DNA from: Leeia oryzae DSM 17879
GTDB lineage: Bacteria > Pseudomonadota > Gammaproteobacteria > Burkholderiales > Leeiaceae
Assembly (NCBI RefSeq): GCF_000376945.1
Contig: NZ_AQXU01000012.1
Coordinates: 23,077-87,076, forward strand
Direction of reading: 5' to 3'
DNA: 64,000 nt
Below, piece after piece: positions 9,979-18,897 of the stretch. A program made the translations under genes and the position numbers. The first letter of the stretch is position 1, and the number at the start of each line of letters is the position of its first letter. Below the pieces are notes generated by a model, which made no database searches, was not told where the DNA came from, and saw only the letters and a program-made list of their open reading frames with translations.

Positions 9979-11301
9979 TTATATTTTAAAATGTTCGGGC
10001 ACGTTCAAACCCAGAGTGGTTGCCAGTCTGTTTGCTGCCACTACCCCACTTCTTGCTGCAGACTCCAGCGTGGCCGGATACGGACTTTCAATATAATCCC
10101 CGGCAAATGCAAAACGGGCATTGGACGTTTTTCCATCAGGACGTGGCAAGGCCACATCTGCCTGAAATGTTGCCCTGGTCTCAAGAATGGATTTTGCCCA
10201 TAGTGGCGTTGGCAACTCAGGGAAAAATGCTTTTAACTCCTGAATCACCTTCGATTCAAGTTCTTCTTTAGGTGAAGCATGCTGACGATGCTCTGCGCTA
10301 ATCACCACCGCAAGCAAACCATGCTCACCAGTCAACTGCCCACGGTCAAACACCCAATGGCAAATGCCGTTCTCTATGCAGTGATGCAATCCATGCACGG
10401 GCTTTGGCAAACTCGCCGTTTCTGCATATTGTACATACACTGTCCGGATTGGCTGATAGGCAAATGCAGATACATGATCAACTGCTGATGAAAGTTCATG
10501 TGGCAAGTCCAGATCCGCCAACTGATGCGGGCCAACCGCACAGACTACGGCATCGGCGGATAGTGCTTGCTTGCTGGTAATCAGGGTAAATCCGTCAGCA
10601 TCACACTGGAGATGTTTCACTTTCTCTGCGAGAAACATCTTTCCGTCATGCTTGGCCACAAATACAGCGGCCTTTTCCGGCCATAATGCAGACAAGTTCA
10701 CCTTGGGCAGCAGCATGCGAGACGCGTTTGCCCCTGCTAGCAGGCCATCCAGAATGACGCTTTTGAAAATACGCGATGATGCCAGATGGATCGGTGTGTT
10801 TAAGGCTGCCAGGCAAAGCGGCTCCCAGAAATAGCAGATCGAATTGTCTGTCTGCCCCCGTAACCAGTCTGAAACGGGTCCATCAGGCGCGGACCGAGAG
10901 GAGAATCTGGTCTGCACGAGCTTGGACAGAATGCCCATCTTGTCGCGCAGGTTGAATCCTTTGGCAGTCAGCAGCGCAAGCAAAGTCCCCGCACGCCCGA
11001 GTAATGGATTCGCGCTCAGATTGACTTTGCCGTGCATATCCCAGGTGAGTGGCAGGGCCTTGAGCGCCAAATGTTCATCTGGATCAACAAATGCCATCAG
11101 ACCCAGCAGCGTCGTGTAAGCACCTAGCAAAATATGCTGTCCATTGTCCAGATGGTGTCCGTGCCAAGTCACCTGTCGCGCCCGTCCGCCAAGGCGTTTC
11201 CCGGCTTCAAAAACATTGACCTGGCAACCAGAGGCAGACAACACAACCGCAGCCGCCATACCAGCGTAGCCGCCGCCCATGACGACAACCTTTGGCTTCA
11301 T
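9979..11301 (-). CDS. hpnE: Hydroxysqualene dehydroxylase HpnE
   Basis: HpnE is a flavin amine-oxidase-like enzyme that reduces hydroxysqualene to squalene, the third step of the HpnC-HpnD-HpnE route. The 440-residue product starts with an FAD-binding dinucleotide fold (VVVMGGGYAGMAAAVVL, then a Glu at the end of the second strand in NVFEAG). It ends with the amine-oxidase FAD motif around FAGDYIESPYPATLESA. The start at 11301 overlaps the hpnD stop by 4 bp (ATGA), so earlier in-frame starts inside hpnD are unlikely. Family identity is supported by the adjacent hpnD and hpnC. Confidence 0.9.
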   Translation of the reverse strand: MKPKVVVMGGGYAGMAAAVVLSASGCQVNVFEAGKRLGGRARQVTWHGHHLDNGQHILLGAYTTLLGLMAFVDPDEHLALKALPLTWDMHGKVNLSANPLLGRAGTLLALLTAKGFNLRDKMGILSKLVQTRFSSRSAPDGPVSDWLRGQTDNSICYFWEPLCLAALNTPIHLASSRIFKSVILDGLLAGANASRMLLPKVNLSALWPEKAAVFVAKHDGKMFLAEKVKHLQCDADGFTLITSKQALSADAVVCAVGPHQLADLDLPHELSSAVDHVSAFAYQPIRTVYVQYAETASLPKPVHGLHHCIENGICHWVFDRGQLTGEHGLLAVVISAEHRQHASPKEELESKVIQELKAFFPELPTPLWAKSILETRATFQADVALPRPDGKTSNARFAFAGDYIESPYPATLESAARSGVVAANRLATTLGLNVPEHFKI

Positions 11302-12143
11302 AAGGTTAAGCCAAAACACCAGGTTTTGAAGGCCAGCCACAGTTTCCGGCCACCAGGGATACTCAGTCGCTGGTTGAGCACTTTACCTGCGCCATCGAGA
11401 ACGATTTCTTCCAGTGTGGCATGATAGATAGCCGCCATCATCAACCCGGGGCGCTGAGTTTTTCGGTCAACTGCCGGCAATAGTGACAGCGCCTTCTTGT
11501 ATGATGCACGCGCACGCTCGACTTCAAACAGCATGAGCGCCGTGAAACGATCGGACTCTTGGTATCTGGTCAGCTCAGAGGCTGGTACCTGAAAGGATTG
11601 CAGGTCTTCAACCGGCAGATAAATCCGCCCACGCCGAACATCTTCACCCACATCCCGGATGATATTGGTCAACTGGAAGGCGATACCAAGCTCATGTGCG
11701 TAAGCAAGCGTACTCTCGTCCTTAAACCCGAATATCCTCGCAGATAGCTGCCCCACGACACCCGCCACCCGATGGCAATACAGCAATAAATCCTGATACG
11801 TGGCATAGCGCACCATATTCAGGTCCATCTCCATGCCGTCCAGAATCTCTTCAAACTCGCTCATTGGCAAGGCAAATGTCTTGATGGCTGGCACCAGGGC
11901 TTTTGTCACAGGGTGTTGCGGCTGGCCAGAGAACGCATTCGCCAGTTCAGTACGCCACCAGTTCAGCTTTGCCCTGGCAACCTGTTCATCACTGACCTCA
12001 TCGACAACGTCATCCACTTCCCGGCAAAAGGCATAGAGCGCCATCATGGCTTGACGACGTTCCATGGGAAGAAAGCGAAATGCGTAGTAGAAACTGGAGC
12101 CGCTTTTTGCTGCTTTATCAGCGCAATATTGATCTGGAGTCAC
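11298..12143 (-). CDS. hpnD: Presqualene diphosphate synthase HpnD
   Basis: HpnD joins two farnesyl diphosphates into presqualene diphosphate. The 281-residue product is a trans-isoprenyl diphosphate synthase of the squalene/phytoene synthase family. Both Mg-binding motifs are intact: CREVDDVVDEV near residue 46 and QLTNIIRDVGEDVRRGRIYL near residue 155. It starts with GTG (residues TPDQYCADKAAKSGSSFYYA follow, typical for HpnD), 7 bp after hpnC, and overlaps hpnE by 4 bp. Phytoene synthase is the closest alternative, but the hpnC/hpnE neighbours make HpnD the better call. Confidence 0.92.
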   Translation of the reverse strand: MTPDQYCADKAAKSGSSFYYAFRFLPMERRQAMMALYAFCREVDDVVDEVSDEQVARAKLNWWRTELANAFSGQPQHPVTKALVPAIKTFALPMSEFEEILDGMEMDLNMVRYATYQDLLLYCHRVAGVVGQLSARIFGFKDESTLAYAHELGIAFQLTNIIRDVGEDVRRGRIYLPVEDLQSFQVPASELTRYQESDRFTALMLFEVERARASYKKALSLLPAVDRKTQRPGLMMAAIYHATLEEIVLDGAGKVLNQRLSIPGGRKLWLAFKTWCFGLTL

Positions 12144-12150
12144 CGATTTC

Positions 12151-12975
12151 TCACACCTTGAATGAGCGAGGAAACAATGCCCGCCCTAACATATAAAACC
12201 AGTCTGCCATTTTCAGCTGTGGTCGATGCTCAAAAACATCACCCTGGTTATCCCAAAGCTTTTTCAGGATACGTTCCCCCCCCAGAATGATCATGCGCAA
12301 TTCCAGTCCCATACGACCGGGCAACATTAAGCCAAGCGGCGCCCCTGCTTGCAGCATTTTCCTGGTGCGTTCTATTTCGAAACGCATCAGGTTTTGCCAC
12401 TGGGGCGTCATGACGCCCGCTGCAATTTGCGACTCATTGACGTTAAAGCGCACCAAATCTTCCTGTGGGAGATAAACCCGGCCTTTTGACCAATCAATGG
12501 CCACATCCTGCCAGAAATTGATCAATTGCAAGGCGGTACAAATGCCGTCACTCATGGCCAGCGCTTGCGGTGTGGTCAATCCAAATAAATGGAGCATCAA
12601 TCGCCCAACAGGGTTTGCAGAGCGGCGACAGTATTGAACCAGCTCGCCAAAATCCTGATAGCGGACCTTGACCACATCCTGACTGAATGCATCCAGCAGA
12701 TCGTTAAATGGTTGCAATGGCAACTGGTGGTCAGCAATGACCTTTTTCAGGGCCTGAAACAGTGGAATATCAGATGTCTGCCCTTGAGAGATTTTTTTTA
12801 GCTCTTCACGATAGGCATCCAGCGCAGCCAATCTTACCTCCGGCAAAGCATCCCCTTCATCTGCAATGTCATCCGCAGAACGGGCAAATGCATAAATGAC
12901 TTCAACGGGATGGCGAAGACGCCGGGGTAACAATAATGAGGCTACAGGGAAGTTTTCGTAATGATCGACCGGCAT
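12151..12975 (-). CDS. hpnC: Hydroxysqualene synthase HpnC
   Basis: HpnC converts presqualene diphosphate to hydroxysqualene. The 274-residue product belongs to the squalene/phytoene synthase family, with aspartate-rich motifs DDIADEGD and QLINFWQDVAIDWSKGRVYL. ATG at 12975 gives MPVDHYENFPVASLLLPRR, which fits the family; an in-frame TTG at 12999 has no ribosome-binding site. It is the first gene of hpnC-hpnD-hpnE. No squalene-hopene cyclase lies in the window, so the end product (hopanoids or another squalene derivative) cannot be decided here. Confidence 0.92.
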   Translation of the reverse strand: MPVDHYENFPVASLLLPRRLRHPVEVIYAFARSADDIADEGDALPEVRLAALDAYREELKKISQGQTSDIPLFQALKKVIADHQLPLQPFNDLLDAFSQDVVKVRYQDFGELVQYCRRSANPVGRLMLHLFGLTTPQALAMSDGICTALQLINFWQDVAIDWSKGRVYLPQEDLVRFNVNESQIAAGVMTPQWQNLMRFEIERTRKMLQAGAPLGLMLPGRMGLELRMIILGGERILKKLWDNQGDVFEHRPQLKMADWFYMLGRALFPRSFKV

Positions 12976-13166
12976 CGGGTCCGTCGCCTTTGATACCAAG
13001 CTAAGATGGCCGTATTATGCCTTAAACACTTGGCCTAGCCTATCCGCATCACGTAATACCCGGTATTTCCACATGGTCTGTGGCAGAATAAAACAAACAA
13101 CACTGTCATCATGGCTTGTGTTATCATGCGCCCGCAGCCGTTATTGTTGATTTTACGGCGCGCTGA

Positions 13167-13241
13167 CTCTCTGTAGTTCAATGGATAGAACGGCCCCCTC
13201 CTAAGGGGCAGATACAGGTTCGATTCCTGTCGGGGAGGCCA
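13167..13241 (+). tRNA. tRNA-Arg (anticodon CCU)
   Basis: A 75-nt cloverleaf can be folded by hand. The acceptor arm pairs 13167-13173 with 13231-13237 and includes two G-U pairs. The D stem is GTTC/GAAC, and the anticodon stem is GCCCC/GGGGC (13193-13197 with 13205-13209) with loop CTCCTAA. The T arm contains TTCGATTC. The anticodon CCT is at 13200-13202 and reads AGG. The 3' CCA is encoded at 13239-13241. It is the only plus-strand gene in the first 37 kb. Confidence 0.95.
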
Positions 13242-13253
13242 GTTTAACTGGCC
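13237..13253. repeat. Short palindrome spanning the tRNA 3' end
   Basis: GGCCAG at 13237-13242 and CTGGCC at 13248-13253 flank a 5-nt spacer. The left arm contains the tRNA CCA end. No U-run follows on either strand, so it is not a standard terminator. It could affect tRNA 3' processing or the end of pyrF transcripts. Confidence 0.4.
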
Positions 13254-13267
13254 CTCACCTCAAGCGC

Positions 13268-13972
13268 TCACACTTCCCCAAGCGATTTACGAATATTATC
13301 CAGTGCCAGCACCGGGTCTGCCGCTTTGGTGATTGGCCGGCCAATCACCAGATAATCCGAACCATTGGCCACAGCGGCTTCTGGTGTCATGATTCTGGCC
13401 TGGTCGTCAGCACTGGCATCGGCAGGACGAATACCGGGGGTCACGGTCAAAAACGCACTGCCCAAATCCTGCTTGATTTTGCCGGCTTCAAGGGCAGAGC
13501 AAACCACACCATCAAAACCGGATACTTGGGTCAAACGAGCCAAACGATCCACCATCTCGGCTGGGCTACCCTGCAAGCCGATTTCCTGAAGATCCGAAGC
13601 TTCCATACTGGTCAGGATGGTGACCGCAATCAGCTTTGGTCTGTATGACAAACCTTCTACTCTTTCACGAACGGTCTCCATCATCCGGCGACCACCCAGG
13701 GCATGTACGTTCACCATCCACACCCCGAGCTCAGCTGCTGTTTTAACAGCCTGGGCGACAGTATTCGGGATATCGTGAAATTTCATGTCCAGAAAAACGT
13801 CAAATCCTTGGGCATGAAATTTCTCGAGTAAACCAGGGCCACAGCGCGTAAATAATTCCTTACCCACCTTCAGACGGCACGTTGACGGGTTCAGTCGGGA
13901 TACAAATGCAATCGCTTCCTGCTCGATGGCAAAATCCAGTGCAATGATGATTCTTTTATCAATACGGTTCAT
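13268..13972 (-). CDS. pyrF: Orotidine 5'-phosphate decarboxylase
   Basis: PyrF makes UMP from OMP, the last step of de novo pyrimidine synthesis. The 234-residue product has the catalytic signature FLDMKFHDIPNTV with its Asp-Lys-Asp set. The phosphate-binding loops VTPGIRP and YLVIGRPIT are also present. It follows lapB by 30 bp, as in the lapA-lapB-pyrF order of other proteobacteria. It ends 27 bp from the convergent tRNA gene. Confidence 0.97.
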   Translation of the reverse strand: MNRIDKRIIIALDFAIEQEAIAFVSRLNPSTCRLKVGKELFTRCGPGLLEKFHAQGFDVFLDMKFHDIPNTVAQAVKTAAELGVWMVNVHALGGRRMMETVRERVEGLSYRPKLIAVTILTSMEASDLQEIGLQGSPAEMVDRLARLTQVSGFDGVVCSALEAGKIKQDLGSAFLTVTPGIRPADASADDQARIMTPEAAVANGSDYLVIGRPITKAADPVLALDNIRKSLGEV

Positions 13973-14002
13973 TTTTGATACTTTAGAAGTAAAGATTAAA
14001 CA

Positions 14003-15166
14003 CTATGCCAGCGCGCGATAACGTTGCGGCGAGTACGATTCCCAGGTCGCACACCCCGGACAATGCCAAAAATACTGCCGGGCCTTAAATCCGCAATGCT
14101 TGCATGAATACATGTTCAAACGATCGGCGTGCTGATGCACAAGCTGCCTGACTTGCTCAAGATCTGCTCTGCGCTCAACTGGCACAACCTGCAATTGAAC
14201 CTGTAAAAGCTGATCCAGCCCCGCCAGTGTCGGCTGACGGCGAAGTTCATCTTTCAGGAGCACATAAGCATCATTAAGCCTGCCCTGCTGAAGTTCACCA
14301 TGAATGATATGTTCCAGCAGATCTAGGGACGGGTGCGACAGATACAGGCCTTTCAGAAGTGCCAGCCCTTCATCAAGACGAGATTGCTGCTCGTAGGTTC
14401 GTAATAAACGCTCGGCTACCATCGGCAAAAACTCTGCATCCTGACTCTCGACACGACGCCAGATTTTGATCGCCTCTTCCGGCAATTTCTGCGCCAATGC
14501 CAGATCACCCAACATGATCGTCGCTCTGACACATTTGCGATGAACATTTAATGCCGCTTCAAGATTGAGGGTTGCAGTTGGCCAATCAAGTTCAGACATT
14601 GCACGATGCGCAAGTTCACAGTGAAACTGAGCCACCTCTGCCTGCCATGCATGCGGGGTATCCGACAATTGCCGTGCCATATCAATGGCTTTGGGCCATT
14701 CTCTTTCCTGCTGGTAGATGCCAAGCAAAGCTTCTTTGGCTGCTGTTGATCTGTTAGTGGATAACAAACGGGTAAATGCATCCTCAGCCCGGTCAAACAA
14801 ACCGGCTTTGAGAAAGTCATGCCCCAATGCTTCTAATGCATCCGAGCGAATCTCTTCCGTTACATCCTGCCTGGCAACAATCGACTGGTGAAGGGTAATG
14901 GCCTTGTCGATTTCCCCTTTGCGGCGAAACAGGCTCCCCAAGGCAAACTGCAACTCGACCGTATCGGGATGATTGTGTGCCACACTGACCAGCGATTCGA
15001 GCGCTTTGTCATGCTGCTCGGACAACAAGAAATTCAGGCCTTTGAAATAGGCCTGAGGAACACGACGAGACTCCCGCAATAATTGCCTTAAATCAATCCG
15101 TGCAGCCAGCCAGCCCAGCCCGAAGAAAACCGGCAGGGACAACAACCATAAGAAATTAAATTCCAC
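14003..15166 (-). CDS. lapB: LPS assembly regulator LapB (YciM)
   Basis: LapB is an inner-membrane TPR protein that couples LPS synthesis to transport and promotes FtsH-dependent LpxC turnover. The 387-residue product has one N-terminal membrane segment (FLWLLSLPVFFGLGWLAA), many TPR units, and a C-terminal rubredoxin-like zinc ribbon with Cys355, Cys358, Cys369 and Cys372 (CKHCGF...HCPGC). It starts with GTG. lapA lies 34 bp upstream and pyrF 30 bp downstream. Confidence 0.96.
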   Translation of the reverse strand: MEFNFLWLLSLPVFFGLGWLAARIDLRQLLRESRRVPQAYFKGLNFLLSEQHDKALESLVSVAHNHPDTVELQFALGSLFRRKGEIDKAITLHQSIVARQDVTEEIRSDALEALGHDFLKAGLFDRAEDAFTRLLSTNRSTAAKEALLGIYQQEREWPKAIDMARQLSDTPHAWQAEVAQFHCELAHRAMSELDWPTATLNLEAALNVHRKCVRATIMLGDLALAQKLPEEAIKIWRRVESQDAEFLPMVAERLLRTYEQQSRLDEGLALLKGLYLSHPSLDLLEHIIHGELQQGRLNDAYVLLKDELRRQPTLAGLDQLLQVQLQVVPVERRADLEQVRQLVHQHADRLNMYSCKHCGFKARQYFWHCPGCATWESYSPQRYRALA

Positions 15167-15200
15167 GCTAATTTTTTCCGGAGCTAAACGTTAGCAACGC

Positions 15201-15512
15201 TTAGATAGGTAAATCTGATGAAGTCACAACACCGTCTAACGGCTGAACAGGCTCTGGCGCATGTGACGATTTATGTCGCAACTCTCGCTTGAGAGCCAGC
15301 AACTCGCGACGCACCCTCATGACAAAAACCAGGCTTGCGAGCAACCCGAACAAGGCACCTGCTACAAAAAAAACCAGTACCAAGACAATCAGGGGCGTAT
15401 TCCAGGCGTAACCAAGAAAGAGATTCATGGTGACAGTCTGGCTGTTATGCATGGCAAAACCAAACAGCAGCAAGAATACGACGACCTTCAAGGCCAGCAA
15501 CGCATATTTCAT
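15201..15512 (-). CDS. lapA: LapA-domain membrane protein (DUF1049)
   Basis: LapA is a small inner-membrane partner of LapB in LPS assembly. The 103-residue product has two predicted membrane helices (LLALKVVVFLLLFGFAMHN and LIVLVLVFFVAGALFGLLAS) joined by a short loop containing the family TVTMNLFLG stretch. A cytoplasmic basic tail (RRELLALKRELRHK) follows. It is placed 18 bp after metZ and 34 bp before lapB. This LapA is unrelated to the adhesin of the same name in pseudomonads. Confidence 0.9.
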   Translation of the reverse strand: MKYALLALKVVVFLLLFGFAMHNSQTVTMNLFLGYAWNTPLIVLVLVFFVAGALFGLLASLVFVMRVRRELLALKRELRHKSSHAPEPVQPLDGVVTSSDLPI

Positions 15513-15530
15513 GGCACTACCTTTTCACTA

Positions 15531-16736
15531 TCAGCGTAAACACAAATCCAGACCGGTACTCAAATCCTGGCGGATATCCTCCAGTGACTCCAGGCCAACC
15601 GATACACGCAACAGCCCTTCAACCACGCCTGCAGCCTCTCTGGCTTCCGGACTGATCCGGAAATGCGTTGTACTGGCAGGGTGTGTAATCGTTGTTTTAG
15701 CGTCACCAAGATTACCTGTAATGGAAATCATCCGTGTTGCATCTATCACCTGCCAGGCTGCTTCTCGCCCACCTTTCACGATAAACGAGAGTACGCCCCC
15801 ACCCATGGTCTGCTGCTGTTTTGCAAGCGCATGCTGAGGATGAGAGGCCAGCCCGGGGTGATAAACCCGTTCTACCGCAGGATGCTGCTCCAGCCATTCG
15901 GCCAATGCCAACGCGGTCTGACAGTGGCGCTCCATCCTCAATGGCAAGGTTTCCAGAGACTTGAGCAGCGTCCATGCATTAAAAGCTGACAAGGTTGGTC
16001 CGGCTGTTCGCAAGAACAGAAAGACTTGCTGCATCAAATCCTTGTTACCCAGTACAGCCCCCCCCAGTACCCTGCCCTGGCCATCAATGTATTTAGTGGC
16101 AGAGTGCACGACAATGTCAGCCCCCATCGTCAGGGGCTTTTGCAAAATGGGCGTGGCAAAACAGTTATCCACCGCCAAAATCACGCCACGCGCTTTTGTC
16201 ACGGCGGCAATGGCAGAGATATCGGCCAACTCCATCAGGGGGTTGGAAGGCGTTTCCAGATAGAACAGTTTGGTATTCGGCTGAATGGCCGCTTCCCAGG
16301 CACTGACATCATCCAGTGGCACGTAAGTCGTGGTGATACCAAAACGGGACAAGATGTTGTTGAATAAGCCGATGGTTGACCCAAACAGACTCAGTGAAGC
16401 AACAATATGATCACCGCTCTTCAGAAGCCCCATGCAGACAGACAGAATGGCAGACATGCCACTAGCCGTTGCGACACAACGCTCGGCATGCTCCATCGCC
16501 GCCAAGCGTTCTTCAAACATGGTGACGGTCGGATTTGTAAAGCGCGAATAAGTGTAACCAGGTTCAGATTCGCTAAACCGGGCTGCTGCTTCTGCTGCAG
16601 ATGCAAACACGTAGCTGGAAGTAAGGAACAGGCCTTCACTGTGCTCGCCAAAAGCACTACGCATGGTGCCAGCCCTGACTGCCAGCGTGGCATCATCAAA
16701 GTTACTATCCAGCAGTTCAGAGCGGTCGTGATCCAT
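15531..16736 (-). CDS. metZ: O-succinylhomoserine sulfhydrylase
   Basis: MetZ makes homocysteine directly from O-succinylhomoserine and sulfide. The 401-residue product is a PLP enzyme of the Cys/Met metabolism family, with the Schiff-base Lys in VHSATKYIDGQGRVLGG. Other family signatures are YTYSRFTNPTV and LETPSNPL. The purF-metZ order, with only 1 bp between the purF stop codon end and the metZ start, favours MetZ over MetB or MetC, which share the same fold. Sulfide could come from general metabolism; cysK lies elsewhere in the window. Confidence 0.88.
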   Translation of the reverse strand: MDHDRSELLDSNFDDATLAVRAGTMRSAFGEHSEGLFLTSSYVFASAAEAAARFSESEPGYTYSRFTNPTVTMFEERLAAMEHAERCVATASGMSAILSVCMGLLKSGDHIVASLSLFGSTIGLFNNILSRFGITTTYVPLDDVSAWEAAIQPNTKLFYLETPSNPLMELADISAIAAVTKARGVILAVDNCFATPILQKPLTMGADIVVHSATKYIDGQGRVLGGAVLGNKDLMQQVFLFLRTAGPTLSAFNAWTLLKSLETLPLRMERHCQTALALAEWLEQHPAVERVYHPGLASHPQHALAKQQQTMGGGVLSFIVKGGREAAWQVIDATRMISITGNLGDAKTTITHPASTTHFRISPEAREAAGVVEGLLRVSVGLESLEDIRQDLSTGLDLCLR

Positions 16737-16737
16737 G

Positions 16738-18279
16738 TTATTCCTCGTAACGCAATGCTTGTTCAGCTACACCCAGATTAAAATCCAGATTCCGGGTCTG
16801 ACCATCATCTGCACTATCCTGCTTGCCATCCGAGCGGCTATTTTCAATCTGGGCCAGGTACTCTTCCGAGATGTCACCAGTCGTATAAATACCATCAAAA
16901 CAGGAAGCGTCAAACGAAACATTGGCCGGATTTGCCGCTTTCACTGCTTCTTTCAATGATTCCAGATCCTGATAAATCACGGCATCAGCCCCGATTTCCT
17001 CTGCAATCTGCTCATCGGTTCTGCCATTAGCCAACAATTCGTGCCTGCTTGGCATATCAATACCGTAAACATATGGGAACCGTACAGGAGGCGCCGCAGA
17101 AGCGAAGAACACTTTATTCGCCCCTGCTTCTCTCGCCATCAGTACGATTTCATGGCTGGTTGTTCCACGCACAATAGAATCATCTACCAGCAATACATTC
17201 TTGCCTTTGAACTCGATGCCGATGGCATTGAGCTTCTGTCTGACAGACTTCTTGCGCATAGCCTGCCCTGGCATGATAAAGGTACGGCCGATATAACGGT
17301 TTTTGATAAAACCGTCACGGTAAGGCAAGTTCAAGCTATTGGCCAATTGCAAGGCACTTGGACGACTGGTATCCGGAATTGGAATCACCACATCAATGCG
17401 TTCATCACCCAGGACTTCTTTTACTTTACGGGCAAGACCTTCACCCATGTTCAAACGGGCTTCGTGGACAGATGCACCATCAATCACCGAGTCAGGTCGG
17501 GCAAGATAGACATATTCGAAGATACAGGTGTTCAGGCTTGGATTTTCAGCACATTGGCGGCTATGGAACGTGCCATCAAATTCGATGAACAAGGCCTCAC
17601 CCGGTGCAATGTCACGAACCAGCTTAAAGCCAAGCGAATCCAGTGCGACCGATTCCGATGCCACCAGATATTCTTTACCGGCAGCTGTATTCGCCTCGCC
17701 GTATACCAGCGGACGAATACCGTAAGGGTCACGGAACGCCACCAGACCATACCCGGCAATCATCGCAACCACACCGTATGCACCGCGGCAACGCTTGTGG
17801 ACACCCGCAATGGCACCAAAGACGGCATCAGCATCAATACGGCTATTTTTGGTCAGGCGTTGCAACTCGTGCGCAAATACATTCAACAGAACCTCTGAGT
17901 CAGAGTTCGTGTTGATGTGACGCAGATCCAGCTGATACATCTCGCGTTTCAACTGCTCGGCATTGGTCAGGTTGCCGTTATGCGCCAGCACAATACCAAA
18001 CGGTGAGTTCACATAGAACGGCTGAGACTCGGCAACCGAAGATGAGCCCGCAGTAGGATAGCGGACATGTGCAATCCCGCTTGCCCCCATCAGAGAACGC
18101 ATATTCCGGGTACGGAAAACATCCCGAACGAGGCCATTACCTTTGTGCATATGAAAAGAGTTGCCATTAGCAGTTACAATGCCGGCGGCATCCTGACCCC
18201 TGTGCTGTAAAATCAGCAGGCCATCGTAAAGTAACTGGTTAACAGGCTGTTTGCCTACAACACCCAAAATACCACACAT
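16738..18279 (-). CDS. purF: Amidophosphoribosyltransferase
   Basis: PurF catalyses the first committed step of purine synthesis, making phosphoribosylamine from PRPP and glutamine. The 513-residue product has the N-terminal nucleophile Cys2 directly after Met (MCGILGVVG), the class II glutaminase domain and, in the C-terminal half, the PRPP-binding loop VLLVDDSIVRGTTS. It follows cvpA by 95 bp, a conserved pairing, and runs straight into metZ. Confidence 0.98.
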   Translation of the reverse strand: MCGILGVVGKQPVNQLLYDGLLILQHRGQDAAGIVTANGNSFHMHKGNGLVRDVFRTRNMRSLMGASGIAHVRYPTAGSSSVAESQPFYVNSPFGIVLAHNGNLTNAEQLKREMYQLDLRHINTNSDSEVLLNVFAHELQRLTKNSRIDADAVFGAIAGVHKRCRGAYGVVAMIAGYGLVAFRDPYGIRPLVYGEANTAAGKEYLVASESVALDSLGFKLVRDIAPGEALFIEFDGTFHSRQCAENPSLNTCIFEYVYLARPDSVIDGASVHEARLNMGEGLARKVKEVLGDERIDVVIPIPDTSRPSALQLANSLNLPYRDGFIKNRYIGRTFIMPGQAMRKKSVRQKLNAIGIEFKGKNVLLVDDSIVRGTTSHEIVLMAREAGANKVFFASAAPPVRFPYVYGIDMPSRHELLANGRTDEQIAEEIGADAVIYQDLESLKEAVKAANPANVSFDASCFDGIYTTGDISEEYLAQIENSRSDGKQDSADDGQTRNLDFNLGVAEQALRYEE

Positions 18280-18374
18280 GTTTGCGTTCTCTAGTTCAAG
18301 TCAAAAACAAACTTTGAATGCCATGTTAAATGACACCACAAAGCAAAATTCCGTGAGCACTGCTAACTGCCCGT

Positions 18375-18863
18375 TCAATATTTTACCAATGCACCCAAAT
18401 GTGCAGGCAACCATGGCTTAATGTCTGCAACAATTACCTCTAGCGGCGCACTGAATGCCGCTTCTCGCCAGAAGCTGGATTGAGGCAACTTGGTCAGGCC
18501 AGCCATGATGACCAGCAAGCACAGGATCAGCACACCACGAATCAGGCCGAACAATATCCCGAGTGCTCGATCCACTACGCCCAGTCCGGATAATTTCACC
18601 AACTCGCCAATCGCTATCGTGACAAAAGACATCAACAACCAGCCTGCCAGCATAAGCAACACAAATGCAACCAGTACTTTTAACGGTTGGCCCGGAATTT
18701 CCGCAGGCAACCAGGGTATAACATCCAGATAAAAGGCTTGTGCCAATGCGTAAGCAGCTACCCAAGTGAGTAGTGACAAAACCTCTTTGACCAACCCTCT
18801 GATGACACCAAGCACAACGGATACACTAACAATGCCCAAAGCCAGGTAATCAAAACCTGTCAT
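18375..18863 (-). CDS. cvpA: CvpA family membrane protein
   Basis: CvpA is an inner-membrane protein first linked to colicin V production and conserved upstream of purF. The 162-residue product has four predicted membrane helices, including YLALGIVSVSVVLGVIRGLV and VLVAFVLLMLAGWLLMSFV. A conserved GLVDRALG-like segment appears here as LGVVDRALGILFGL. The biochemical role is unclear for the family. It lies 34 bp after the SPOR-domain gene. Confidence 0.92.
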   Translation of the reverse strand: MTGFDYLALGIVSVSVVLGVIRGLVKEVLSLLTWVAAYALAQAFYLDVIPWLPAEIPGQPLKVLVAFVLLMLAGWLLMSFVTIAIGELVKLSGLGVVDRALGILFGLIRGVLILCLLVIMAGLTKLPQSSFWREAAFSAPLEVIVADIKPWLPAHLGALVKY

Positions 18864-18897
18864 GCAAATAACCCCGCAAATATGCTCAAGTCAAACC

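Noticed and set aside
11302..11340. Longer hpnE start beginning inside hpnD
   Set aside because: The family N-terminus and the ATGA overlap support the ATG at 11301; the extra residues are hpnD sequence read in another frame.
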